43,601 bases of DNA from Elusimicrobiota bacterium. Lineage in GTDB: Bacteria; Elusimicrobiota; Elusimicrobia; FEN-1173. The stretch spans positions 1-43,601 of the forward strand of contig JAKLDV010000006.1 of NCBI GenBank assembly GCA_022703335.1, written 5' to 3'. The notes under the pieces were generated by a model. The model had not been told where the DNA came from, searched no databases, and saw nothing but the letters and a program-made list of their open reading frames with translations. Numbering within the stretch: position 1 is the first letter of the stretch; each line of letters begins with the position of its first letter. Of the stretch, positions 8,000 to 16,445 are shown piece after piece. A program made the position numbers and the translations under genes.

Positions 8000-9178
8000 A
8001 TGAATCTGCTCATCACCAGCGACAGCTTCTTCCCGGAGGAACCGGGGGGGTCCGCCCGCGTCCCTTGGGAGATCGCCCGGCGCCTCGTCCAACGGGGACA
8101 CCGGGTCCAGTTTCTCGTGCGCCGGGCCCCCGACGCTCCTTCCTTTGAAGACCGGGAAGGCGTTAAAATCATCAGTTGCCGGTGCCGGCGACAAAACATC
8201 CTCCGCTCCTTTTGGGCCGCCCGAAAAGCCGCCCAACGGATCACTTTTCCGCTCGACGCCGTCCACATCCATCACCCTTTTACCGGCGCCGCCGCCCTCC
8301 TGGGAGGAGCGCTGCGCGATCTTCCCAAGATCTACTTTTTTCATTCCCCCTGGCATCAGGAATACCTGATCCGCAAGAAATTCTTCAAAAACCCCTCTCC
8401 CATCGAAAAACTGGCCGCCTGGGCGAGACGGCGGGTGGAATCTTTCGCTTTGCGCCGCTGCGACAGGATCCTGACGCTCAGCCAGTTCATGACCAACCAA
8501 CTGCGCTCCGTCCACCGCGTGCCGGCCGAAAAAATCGACCGCATCTCCGGCGCGGCGGACATCCAGCGGTTCAGCCCCCGCCTGTCCGTCCCCGACGCCC
8601 GCCGGGCCCTCCAGTGGCCCCTCGACAAGACCCTCCTCCTCACCGTCCGGAACCTGGAGGCCCGCATGGGACTGGAAAACCTTCTGGAGGCCCTCCGCCG
8701 GCTCCGGGCCACCGACCCCTCCCTCCATCTCCACATCGTGGGGCAAGGGTCCCTGCGGCCTTTCCTCGAAGAGCAGGCGCGCCGACTCGGCCTGCAAAAC
8801 CACGTGACGTTCCTTGGTTTCGTCCCGGACGAGGCGCTGCCGCTCTGCTACCAGGCCGCGGACATCTTCGTTTTGCCCACGCGGGAACTGGAGGGGTTCG
8901 GCCTGGTCACCGTCGAGGCGCTGGCCAGCGGATGTCCCGTGGTGGCCACCCAGGTGGGGGGGAGCGCCGAGATCCTGAAACCGTTCGACCGTTCTCTCAT
9001 GGCCCTGGGCTCCTCCGCCGACGACCTCCTTCTCCCGCTACAAATCCTGTTGAAGAACCGGGGACGCTGGCCGCAACTTCGGGCCGAATGCGCCCGCTAC
9101 GCCGCGCAAAAATATTCCTGGGACGCCGTCGTCGGTTTGGTTGAAAAAACGACCCTCGCGCTCTTGAAAAACCCGTGA
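8000..9178 (+). CDS. GT4-family glycosyltransferase
   Basis: 392 residues, GT-B fold. The N-terminus MNLLITSDSFFPEEPGGSAR is the canonical GT4 start with its double-glycine loop. The C-terminal half has LLTVRNLEARMGLENLLEAL (the arginine and glycine of the phosphate-binding region), HIVGQGSLRPFLE, and the donor motif LEGFGLVTVEALASGCPVVATQVGG with both glutamates. The start ATG follows AGGGGG by 8 nt. This is the first gene after the AT-rich gap, so it may be transcribed from its own promoter as well as by read-through. The stop overlaps the next GTG (GTGA). Confidence 0.88.
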   Translation: MNLLITSDSFFPEEPGGSARVPWEIARRLVQRGHRVQFLVRRAPDAPSFEDREGVKIISCRCRRQNILRSFWAARKAAQRITFPLDAVHIHHPFTGAAALLGGALRDLPKIYFFHSPWHQEYLIRKKFFKNPSPIEKLAAWARRRVESFALRRCDRILTLSQFMTNQLRSVHRVPAEKIDRISGAADIQRFSPRLSVPDARRALQWPLDKTLLLTVRNLEARMGLENLLEALRRLRATDPSLHLHIVGQGSLRPFLEEQARRLGLQNHVTFLGFVPDEALPLCYQAADIFVLPTRELEGFGLVTVEALASGCPVVATQVGGSAEILKPFDRSLMALGSSADDLLLPLQILLKNRGRWPQLRAECARYAAQKYSWDAVVGLVEKTTLALLKNP

Positions 9179-11427
9179 CCTTTTATTCCTTCGACACCGA
9201 CACGCCGAAATCCGCCCCGCCGCCCTGCTGGGTCTGCGGCGCCCCCGACCGCCGCCCCGTGCCCCTGCCCAACGGCGCCGTGGCTCTCTCGTGCCCGGAA
9301 TGCGGACTGGTGCACCGCTGGCCGCTGCCGTCGGACGAGGAGGTTTTCCGGAGGCTCGGCCGGCCCGGGCCGGTCGACGCACAAGAAATGGAACGCCAGC
9401 GCACCAGCAAGGAAACCCTTCGGCGCTGGGAACTCCGGCGCGTGCAGGAACTTTCGCCCGTCGGACGGCTCCTGGACGTGGGCTCGGGATACGGTTTCTT
9501 CCTCGACCTCGCCCGGCAGGAGGGATGGGAGACGGAGGGCGTGGAGATCTCCCATCCTCATTGGCGATACGCGACGGAAAAATTCAAATTGTCCGTTCAG
9601 AACCGCCCTTTGACCCAGACCCATTTTTCGCCGGAAAGTTTCGACGTCGTCACCCTCTGGGAGGTGGCGGAACTTCTCGCCGACCCGTGGGCGGTGTTCA
9701 ACGAGGTTTTCCGGCTCCTCAAACCCGGCGGCTGGATCTTTTTGCGTTCCAACAACGCCCTTTTTCAACTCCCGGCCCTGCGGATCGCCAACCACCCGTT
9801 GCTCCGTTGGCTGCACCTGCGGCCGGGACTCCTCCACCCGTTCGGTCTCTCTCCCCGGCCGCTCAGCCGCGCCCTCCAAGACCGCGGGTTCGTTCACGTG
9901 ACGCATGTCCCGTCTCCCACCACGACCGGCGACCCCTACCGCCAGGGCGGGTGGCTCGGCGGCCTCGGCGTCGCGGCCGGGAAAGCGGCCGTGCGGACGG
10001 CGGCCCGAACGACGTTCCGCCTTTCGGGAAAAATCATCTCGTCCACGTTCATCACCCGCGCGCAGAAACCCTTCCCCCGGCCGCTGGTGATGCACCTCAT
10101 CACCCGGCTCGATCCGGGCGGCTCGGCGGAAAACGTCGTCCTCTCAACGGAAAAAACGGCCCCCGATCGCTGCTCCGCCCTGCTGATTTCCGGGAAAACG
10201 GGAAAAACGCCCGGGACCGCGCCCCGCCGCGTTCTGTCGGTCCCCGCCCTCCGGCGTTCCATCTCGCCACGGGAGGACGCGCGGGCGTTCCTGACCCTGC
10301 TCCGTATTTTCACCGCCTACCGGCCCGCGCTGGTCCATACCCACTCTTCCAAAGCCGGATTCCTCGGCCGGTGGGCGGCCCGCTTCGCCCACGTGCCGCG
10401 CATCGTCCACACCCCGCACGGCCATGTCTTCTACGGTTATTTTTCCGCCGGGAAAAGCCGCCTCTACGCCCTGCTGGAAAAAATCACCGCCAAAATCACA
10501 CACCGCCTGGTGGCGCTCACCCCGACGGAAAAAACGGAGGCCCTTCGCTGGGGCGTGGGGGAAGACCGCCAATGGCGCGTGGTCCACAGCGGGGTCGCCT
10601 GGGACAAACAATACGTCGAACAAAAACGGCTTTTTCGGGAAAAAATGCGCCAGAAATTGAACGTGCCCCAAGACGCCCTGGTGGTGGGGTTCGTCGGCCG
10701 TTTGGAGCCCGTGAAAGGCGCGCGCGTGCTGGCGTTGGCGGCGGAGGAATGGCTTAGAGCCTGTCTCGATAGGCGCTTTCCAAGCGAAAATTTGGATGCT
10801 GGGCCTATGCCGAATCCAAATTTGGCCAGTCTTACTCGGCGAGCATGTGGGACAAATTTGGCGCAGGCAGAGGTCCGGCAGCCGAATTTGCAGGCCGGAA
10901 ATGGCCTATCGGAACAGGCCCTTAAGACCGCCGGTTCCGCCAAAGCCTATTTCCTTCTCGTGGGCGAAGGCCCGGAGAGGGTCTTTCTGGACCGGATCCG
11001 GGCCCGACTCCCCGAACCCGCCCGCCTCGTTCTGCCCGGCCATCAACAAGAACCGATGTTGTACATGGCGGCCATGGACATCTACGTCCAGCCCTCGCTG
11101 AACGAAGGGATGGGGAAAACGCTGGTGCTGGCGCAGGCCATGGGTCTGCCGGTGATCGCCTCCGAGGTCTGCGGCATCCCCGACGTGCTCCGAAAAAACG
11201 AGAGCGGCCTTCTGGTGCCGCCGGGAGATCCCCACGCGCTCGCCCTGGCCATCGAAAAACTTATGGGGGCGCCCGACCTGCGGGAAAAATTCGCCCGCGC
11301 CGGTGAAAAATGGGTCAACGACGCCGTGGACGGGGGCCCCCGCTTCAGCGTGGAGAGAATGACCAACCTCCTGGAAAAAGTCTACGAGGAACTCGGCCTT
11401 TTCGACGGCAGCGGGGGAAAACCGTGA
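9175..11427 (+). CDS. Methyltransferase-GT4 glycosyltransferase fusion carrying an in-frame palindromic insertion
   Basis: 750 residues with a GTG start overlapping the previous stop (GTGA). Residues 18-43 form a four-cysteine zinc ribbon (C18, C21, C40, C43). Residues about 95-210 are a class I methyltransferase (LLDVGSGYGFFLDLA, then LLKPGGWIFLRSNN), as in Methyltransf_23 sugar or lipid methylases. Residues about 303-750 are a GT4 glycosyltransferase (VMHLITRLDPGGSAENV, GFVGRLEPVKGARVL, LLVGEGPERVFLD, LNEGMGKTLVLAQAMGLPVIAS). Residues about 527-584 have no GT4 counterpart. They lie between the helix after VGRLEPVKG and the strand FLLVGEGP, and are encoded by the 174-bp palindrome at 10753-10926. 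The reading frame is kept, so the protein may still be active with a long surface loop. Confidence 0.85.
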   Translation: MTFYSFDTDTPKSAPPPCWVCGAPDRRPVPLPNGAVALSCPECGLVHRWPLPSDEEVFRRLGRPGPVDAQEMERQRTSKETLRRWELRRVQELSPVGRLLDVGSGYGFFLDLARQEGWETEGVEISHPHWRYATEKFKLSVQNRPLTQTHFSPESFDVVTLWEVAELLADPWAVFNEVFRLLKPGGWIFLRSNNALFQLPALRIANHPLLRWLHLRPGLLHPFGLSPRPLSRALQDRGFVHVTHVPSPTTTGDPYRQGGWLGGLGVAAGKAAVRTAARTTFRLSGKIISSTFITRAQKPFPRPLVMHLITRLDPGGSAENVVLSTEKTAPDRCSALLISGKTGKTPGTAPRRVLSVPALRRSISPREDARAFLTLLRIFTAYRPALVHTHSSKAGFLGRWAARFAHVPRIVHTPHGHVFYGYFSAGKSRLYALLEKITAKITHRLVALTPTEKTEALRWGVGEDRQWRVVHSGVAWDKQYVEQKRLFREKMRQKLNVPQDALVVGFVGRLEPVKGARVLALAAEEWLRACLDRRFPSENLDAGPMPNPNLASLTRRACGTNLAQAEVRQPNLQAGNGLSEQALKTAGSAKAYFLLVGEGPERVFLDRIRARLPEPARLVLPGHQQEPMLYMAAMDIYVQPSLNEGMGKTLVLAQAMGLPVIASEVCGIPDVLRKNESGLLVPPGDPHALALAIEKLMGAPDLREKFARAGEKWVNDAVDGGPRFSVERMTNLLEKVYEELGLFDGSGGKP
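10753..10926. mobile_element. 174-bp in-frame palindromic element (RPE/MITE-like)
   Basis: The whole segment is one imperfect palindrome centred near 10839 on CTCGGCGAG (10835-10843). The outer arms GCCTGTCTCGATAGGC (10759-10774) and GCCTATCGGAACAGGC (10904-10919) are inverted copies matching at 14 of 16 positions, and CTTAG/CTTAAG marks the two ends. Further in, TTTCC, AAATT, GG-TGC-GG and CCAAATTTG blocks pair across the centre. Length is 58 codons with no stop in the host frame. Local sequence (AAATTTG repeats) is visibly more AT-rich than the flanks. It has no transposase, so if mobile it is non-autonomous. In-frame palindromic insertions of this kind are known from Rickettsia (RPE); I do not recognise this sequence as a named family. 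Confidence 0.72.
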
Positions 11428-12851
11428 AAACATTATTTTTCCTTTTTCTCTTACTGACGACGCCGGGATCGCGCCTTTATGCCCAAAAGGACGAAGTCCC
11501 CTACCGGCGGGTCGTGGCCGCGCTCCACCTCCACTCCAACATCAGCCCCAACGGACGCACCTCCCTGCAGGCCATCGCCTCCCTGGCCGGCAAAAGAGGC
11601 ATCGACGCGCTCATCCCGGCCGACACGTTCCTACAGCGCTGGGAATACGGCATGCCGCCCCTGCCCGGACTCCTCCGCGCCACCCATTATCGGAAGTGCG
11701 TCCTGAAATTCGGGCCGGAACCCTATCTCTCCCTCCTGCACAAACTCCAAACGGATTTCCCAAAACTGACCGTCGTCCCGGGGCTGGAGGTCGCCCCGGC
11801 CTATCGTTGGACCGGTCATCCGGCCAAGGGAAACCTCACCCTCCATGAACCGCAACGCCATATTTTGGTTCTGGGCTTGGAGAACCCCGAAGACATCCGA
11901 CGTCTTCCCGTCCTGTCCAATCCGGCCGTCGGCGACGTTCGCTGGAAAAACCTGCTTCTCCCGGCTCTGCTCGTCGCCGCCGGAGTGGCGCTGATGTTCC
12001 GCTGGCCGGCGGGACTCATCGTCGTCGTCTTCGGTCTGCTCTGGGGCGTGGACCAGCGGCCTTTCCGCCGCCCGCCCGAGGCGTACACCGCCTTCTCGCG
12101 CAACGGCTACGCCGCCGCCCAACACCTCATCGACTACGTCAACGCCCGCGGAGGCCTTACGGTCTGGGCCCACCCCGAGGCCTCCAACTGGCAACAACCG
12201 CAAAAACTCTACCGCTCCGTGCTCATGCAGACCGAACCCTATCCGGAATCGCTTCTGGAAACCCGGGATTACACCGGGTTCGGCTATTTCTGGGAAGGGG
12301 AAAAAATCGTGGGATCCCCGGGAGGAACGTGGGACCAGTCCCTGCTTGAATATGCCCTCGGCAAAAGAGAAAATCCCGTCTGGGCCTTTGGGGAACTGGA
12401 TTGGTCGGAGGAAGGTCGGCTGGGAACGCGCATGGACTCCGTCCAAAACGTGCTGTGGGTGAAAGACGCCACGAAGGAAGCGGTGTTGGATTGTTTCCGG
12501 CGGGGACGGTTTTACTGCGTCCTGCAACAAAAAGGACATTCGCTGGTCATGTCGGATTGGACCGTCGAAAGCGGCAAACGGCTCGGGTTAGCCGGCGAAA
12601 CCGTGGAGTGGATCCCCGATGCCAAACTCCGGGCCCGCGTGGCCGTCGAGGAACCGGAGGGGAGCCACACCCTTTATGTCACTTTGGTGCGCAACGGAAA
12701 AATTTGGAAACAGTTTCGGGAGAGTAAAACGTGGCGGGCCGAAATCCCCTTGCCGCCGCCGGCCGGCGCCGGTCGACCGGACTATTACCGCCTCCTCGTC
12801 AAAGAGGAGGGGCACTCCGCGTTGGCCGCCAACCCGATCTTCGTCAACTGA
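11424..12851 (+). CDS. Exported PHP-superfamily-like protein with an internal hydrophobic hairpin
   Basis: 475 residues; the GTG start overlaps the previous stop (GTGA). Residues 1-20 are a signal peptide (hydrophobic core LFFLFLLLTT, then YAQ). The mature part begins with the PHP metal motif H35-x-H37, then D67 (IPADTF), E122 (PGLEV), H250 (WAHPE) and an acidic FGELDW, arranged as in PHP metallohydrolases. Between E122 and H250 lies a very hydrophobic stretch (about 177-208) split by RW, which could be a membrane hairpin. The C-terminal 150 residues look like a beta-rich accessory domain. PHP enzymes are phosphoesterases or deacetylases; this one may act on the exported glycan. Its end overlaps the convergent gene by 8 bp. 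Confidence 0.68.
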   Translation: MKTLFFLFLLLTTPGSRLYAQKDEVPYRRVVAALHLHSNISPNGRTSLQAIASLAGKRGIDALIPADTFLQRWEYGMPPLPGLLRATHYRKCVLKFGPEPYLSLLHKLQTDFPKLTVVPGLEVAPAYRWTGHPAKGNLTLHEPQRHILVLGLENPEDIRRLPVLSNPAVGDVRWKNLLLPALLVAAGVALMFRWPAGLIVVVFGLLWGVDQRPFRRPPEAYTAFSRNGYAAAQHLIDYVNARGGLTVWAHPEASNWQQPQKLYRSVLMQTEPYPESLLETRDYTGFGYFWEGEKIVGSPGGTWDQSLLEYALGKRENPVWAFGELDWSEEGRLGTRMDSVQNVLWVKDATKEAVLDCFRRGRFYCVLQQKGHSLVMSDWTVESGKRLGLAGETVEWIPDAKLRARVAVEEPEGSHTLYVTLVRNGKIWKQFRESKTWRAEIPLPPPAGAGRPDYYRLLVKEEGHSALAANPIFVN

Positions 12852-14340
12852 TTTTCAACAAGCGGGTGTTCGGCGTCGAGAAGATTTCTTCCCATCCGGC
12901 GGTTTTTTGAAAAGTCCCTAAAAAATCCATCTCGTCTTTTCGTCCCGCTGTCGCGTAGACATAGCCGGCCTCGCCGGGCAGCTCCGACACGGAAACCGCC
13001 CGAGGAAACAGGAAACATTTCCTTCCCGTGTACAGATGCACCGCGTAAGGATCTCCGCAGAGCAGCGCGGCGTCTTTCTCCGCATGCGTTCGAATCCACT
13101 CCATGCCGTCCAAAAACTCCCGCGTCCTCTGCGCCCAAACGACGTCCGACCAGACGGAGGGTGCCCGCATCTTCCGGACGCCCACAAACCAGACGGCCTG
13201 GAAAAGGGAGAAAAAAACGGCGGCGCCCATGAAACAGACGAGAATCGCCTTGCCGAACACGGCGCGAGGCATCAAACCGCGGGCGCCCGCCCAAAAATAA
13301 TAGAAGAGAAGCGGGAAGAGGGGAAAAAGGAACCGGTATTCCATTTTATACCACGGCCACGACAACACGAGCCCCGTGTAGAAAATGAAAAAAAGGCCGG
13401 CCAATCCGGTTCTCCGCCGGAGGGACCTCCACCACCCCGCCAGAACCAACCCTCCCACAAACAGGCTGAGCGCGGTCTTCGCCCCAAAAAAGAAGGACCC
13501 GGACGCGGCTCTCGTGATGTTTTGAAAAACACCGCCGAAGACAAAATCCGCCATGTTCCTGCCGAGATGGATCGCCACGTTCCCGGAAATCCTTTCGATG
13601 AAGGGGCGCCACCCGAAAGCGACTTTGTCGGCCACGATGTCCGATTGAAAAAAGTAGCGGCCCACATAATCTTTTGACTGCGCAAAAAAACAGGGGGATA
13701 AAAGCGCCGCCATGAATGCCGTGGCCAAAAGTTTATGGGATATCTTCCACCGGGACAGCCAAACGCAGAGACCCGCCGAAAGAACAAGGGCGATCCCCGC
13801 CGTCTTGACATAAACCGACAGACAAGCCAACAACAACACACCGCCCAAGCGACCGAAATATCCTCGTTCCCCGCCGAACACGTCGTCCCTTGCCAACCAT
13901 AAAATCAAGGAGACCAGGAATATAAAAAACATCTCCGGCCGCACCGCCAGCGCCAGGTCGAGCGTCACCGGATTGAAAAAAAATATCCCACAAAAAAGAA
14001 GGCCACGGCGGCTTTTCCCGAACCATTTCCATAAAATCAGCGCCGCCCCCAAACAGGGCAACAGGGAGGTCAACCGCAAGACCCACACATGTTTCGGAAA
14101 AGTCCACACGAACAGGCTCAGGAAGAGCGAATACCCGGGAGGATACAACGGTTGGAGGGCGGGGCCGCCGATCTCCAGCACATAGCCGTGCCCCGAAAGG
14201 AGGGAGCGGGCGGCGAGGAAATAAATGGCGCTGTCCCGCCCCAGCATCATGGGTTCCATGCAGAGCTTCGCCAGACACAGGAAAACAAAAATGCCGGACA
14301 GGAGGGAAAAACCGGCCGAAAAAATCGGGCGCGCTTTCAC
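12844..14340 (-). CDS. GT39/ArnT-like integral membrane glycosyltransferase
   Basis: 498 residues with about ten or more membrane helices. After the first helix comes a loop with GRDSAIYFLAARSLLSGHGYVL, the usual place of the catalytic Asp in GT-C enzymes, then YPPGYSLFLSLF, a PMT_2-type hallmark. Such enzymes move a sugar from polyprenyl-phosphate donors to acceptors on the periplasmic side. I chose the GTG at 14340 because it overlaps the upstream flippase stop (GTGA) and is followed directly by the first hydrophobic segment; the longer open frame upstream lies inside the flippase gene. The acceptor is unknown. Confidence 0.8.
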   Translation of the reverse strand: MKARPIFSAGFSLLSGIFVFLCLAKLCMEPMMLGRDSAIYFLAARSLLSGHGYVLEIGGPALQPLYPPGYSLFLSLFVWTFPKHVWVLRLTSLLPCLGAALILWKWFGKSRRGLLFCGIFFFNPVTLDLALAVRPEMFFIFLVSLILWLARDDVFGGERGYFGRLGGVLLLACLSVYVKTAGIALVLSAGLCVWLSRWKISHKLLATAFMAALLSPCFFAQSKDYVGRYFFQSDIVADKVAFGWRPFIERISGNVAIHLGRNMADFVFGGVFQNITRAASGSFFFGAKTALSLFVGGLVLAGWWRSLRRRTGLAGLFFIFYTGLVLSWPWYKMEYRFLFPLFPLLFYYFWAGARGLMPRAVFGKAILVCFMGAAVFFSLFQAVWFVGVRKMRAPSVWSDVVWAQRTREFLDGMEWIRTHAEKDAALLCGDPYAVHLYTGRKCFLFPRAVSVSELPGEAGYVYATAGRKDEMDFLGTFQKTAGWEEIFSTPNTRLLKIS

Positions 14341-15890
14341 CGGCGGTCCGACGATTTCAATTGCCTCCAGGCGGAAAAAATAATCCGCGTCTCCTCCGCA
14401 TCGAAATATCTCACGAAATGCAGCAGGAGCATGAAGGCCGCCGCAAAAACGGAAAAAACCGTCGCCAACGCGAGACCTTCCGCGAAACGGCCCCCGGGCG
14501 GCGGAAAAATCCAAAAGAGGCCGGCGGAAACGGCCCCTGCCGCCAGACACGACGCCGACGGCTTAAGCAGCATCTGCGCCAGGAAAGGACCGACCGGGAT
14601 ATGGAATATCTTCCGGTGCGCCAAAACGATGAAATAGAGGGTCCCCGTGCTCATGGCCAGCCATATCGCGACGGCGAACCCCGCCAACCCGGCATCGCTC
14701 CTCACGGCCGCCCCCATGAACAGCACCGTCAGAAACAACACCACGGTGGAAGAGCGGGCTTCCAGCCGCACCTGGTCGATCCCACGGGCGATGGACCCCG
14801 GAACGCCCGTCAACATGTTGAACAGATACGCCGCCACGAGGACTTGACCGATGAGCACGGAAGGGCCGTATCCCGGACCCACCCAGACCCGGACGATTCT
14901 CTCCATCTGAAAAACCAGGAATGCCGCCAGTGGGACGGTGACCGCCGACATGTATTTGGAACCGGTTCGGTACAAACGCATCAACTTGTCGCCGTCGGAA
15001 CGGCCGTACAGGTCCGCGCTCGCCGGCACCAGCGCCGGCAACAACACCATCGGCAAACTCCGCGCAGTCTGCGCGATCTTCCGGCCGATCTCATAGACGC
15101 CCACCGCGGCCAGGCCCAGATACCGCGCGATCACGATGTTCGCCAGATACAACGTGCCCATGCTGCACAGATAACTGATCTGCGTGTTGACGCCGTAAGC
15201 GAAACATTTTTTCAACATGTCGACGGAAAAAAGACGGGGGGAAAATCGTGGACGGATCGGTTCCATCTTCAGCGCCGCCCGAAGGGTGAACAGGGACGCG
15301 CCGAACACCACGACCGCCCGACTCAAGATCAGCCCCCTCAAGCCGAAACCGAGTTCCAGCACCAACACCGCCCCGGCCGAGGCCGCCAGCGCCAGCCCCA
15401 TCTCGATCCGGTTGGAAATGTCCATCCGCTGAAAACCGACCAACACGGACCGGAACACCCCCGCCCACAATCCATACACGTAGATCCAAATGGCCCACGT
15501 GAGGGCGAACCGAGTGTCTCCCCGAAGGGGCGGAGGAATTTTCAAGAGGTCCAAAAGTTCACCGGCAAGGAAAGGCGCGGCCAGGGTCAGCATCAGGGCC
15601 GCCGCGCCGTAGAACAGGAGCCCGGTGTTGAAAACCCGGTTGAACTCCTGCTCGTCCTTCCGGGCGGCCGCCGCGGCGAAATAGGGGACGAACGAGGTGG
15701 AGGCTCCCAGGTCGATGAATCCGAGATAGCCCGCCACGGCGAAGACGGTGGACCATATCCCGAAATAATCCAGCCCCAACCGAAACACCAGGTACGGCAC
15801 CATGACCAGTCCGACGACGAACTGCAACGCCGTGAGATACGCCGAATACAGGGTGTTGCGGGTGATGGTCTTGGAAAGGGGGACGCCCAT
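14337..15890 (-). CDS. Wzx-type polysaccharide/oligosaccharide flippase
   Basis: 517 residues, multipass, with the layout of the polysaccharide-transport (MOP superfamily) flippases: SKTITRNTLYSAYLTALQFVVGLVMVPYLVFRLGLDYFGIW at the N-terminus contains the typical N, P and G residues of the first two helices. About 12-14 hydrophobic segments follow. It would flip lipid-linked repeat units across the inner membrane, feeding the ligase/polymerase at the start of the window. The ATG at 15890 sits next to the stop of the methyltransferase gene upstream of it (15891), and its stop overlaps the GT39 start. Confidence 0.86.
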   Translation of the reverse strand: MGVPLSKTITRNTLYSAYLTALQFVVGLVMVPYLVFRLGLDYFGIWSTVFAVAGYLGFIDLGASTSFVPYFAAAAARKDEQEFNRVFNTGLLFYGAAALMLTLAAPFLAGELLDLLKIPPPLRGDTRFALTWAIWIYVYGLWAGVFRSVLVGFQRMDISNRIEMGLALAASAGAVLVLELGFGLRGLILSRAVVVFGASLFTLRAALKMEPIRPRFSPRLFSVDMLKKCFAYGVNTQISYLCSMGTLYLANIVIARYLGLAAVGVYEIGRKIAQTARSLPMVLLPALVPASADLYGRSDGDKLMRLYRTGSKYMSAVTVPLAAFLVFQMERIVRVWVGPGYGPSVLIGQVLVAAYLFNMLTGVPGSIARGIDQVRLEARSSTVVLFLTVLFMGAAVRSDAGLAGFAVAIWLAMSTGTLYFIVLAHRKIFHIPVGPFLAQMLLKPSASCLAAGAVSAGLFWIFPPPGGRFAEGLALATVFSVFAAAFMLLLHFVRYFDAEETRIIFSAWRQLKSSDRR

Positions 15891-16445
15891 CTACTTTAGG
15901 ACTTCCATCTCGACATAGATCTCTTCGGCGGGGGAAAGGAAAGCGAAATGGCATTCGTACGCGGCCGGCTTCCAGGAAGCCAGCCACTGCAGGAGGTAGG
16001 TGTAGGGCAACTTCCACGTTTTGAAAAGCCGCAATTCCTTATTGACGATCCGGAACTTTTCGTCGGAGAAATAGTCGAACCGCTTTCCCAAATCCGTGTC
16101 CGGATCGTAAATGTCGAAGAAGTTCTGCCCGAAAAAACTCCGATGGGCGGGATTGAACCCGGCGTAATTGCTGTAATGCGGCACGCGGAGGAAGAGCCGC
16201 CCGCCCGGGACAAGCACCCGGTGGATTTCTTTCAGCAAGGCCCCGGGGTCCTCCAGATGCTCCAAAAAATGGGAACAATAAACGCCACGCACGGAAGAGG
16301 TGCGGAAAGGGATGTTTCCCCGGGACAAATCGCCCACGACATCCACGCCGTCCAGAAGGACGGCGTCCACCCCGAAACAGCCGGGCTGTTTGTTCTTCCC
16401 ACACCCCAAATCCACACAAACGCCCGGCCCCGCCGCCGACTTCAT
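15891..16445 (-). CDS. SAM-dependent methyltransferase (class I, Methyltransf_11-like)
   Basis: 184 residues. The N-terminus has VCVDLGCGKNKQPGCFGVD, a SAM-binding loop of the type common in polysaccharide clusters (LGCGxxKxPGxxGVD). It is followed by VYCSHFLEHLEDPGALLKEIHRVLVPGGRLFLRVPHYSN, with HFLEHL and the LxPGG turn. The ATG at 16445 overlaps the stop of the upstream broken gene (ATGA); the open frame extends upstream but only as a shadow. It probably O-methylates a sugar or a chain end. Confidence 0.83.
   Translation of the reverse strand: MKSAAGPGVCVDLGCGKNKQPGCFGVDAVLLDGVDVVGDLSRGNIPFRTSSVRGVYCSHFLEHLEDPGALLKEIHRVLVPGGRLFLRVPHYSNYAGFNPAHRSFFGQNFFDIYDPDTDLGKRFDYFSDEKFRIVNKELRLFKTWKLPYTYLLQWLASWKPAAYECHFAFLSPAEEIYVEMEVLK

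Noticed and set aside
10753-10926. Integron attC site or tRNA-like origin of the palindromic element
   Set aside because: The ends lack the GTTRRRY/RYYYAAC boxes of attC, and no cloverleaf or anticodon arm can be drawn; symmetry runs across the whole element.
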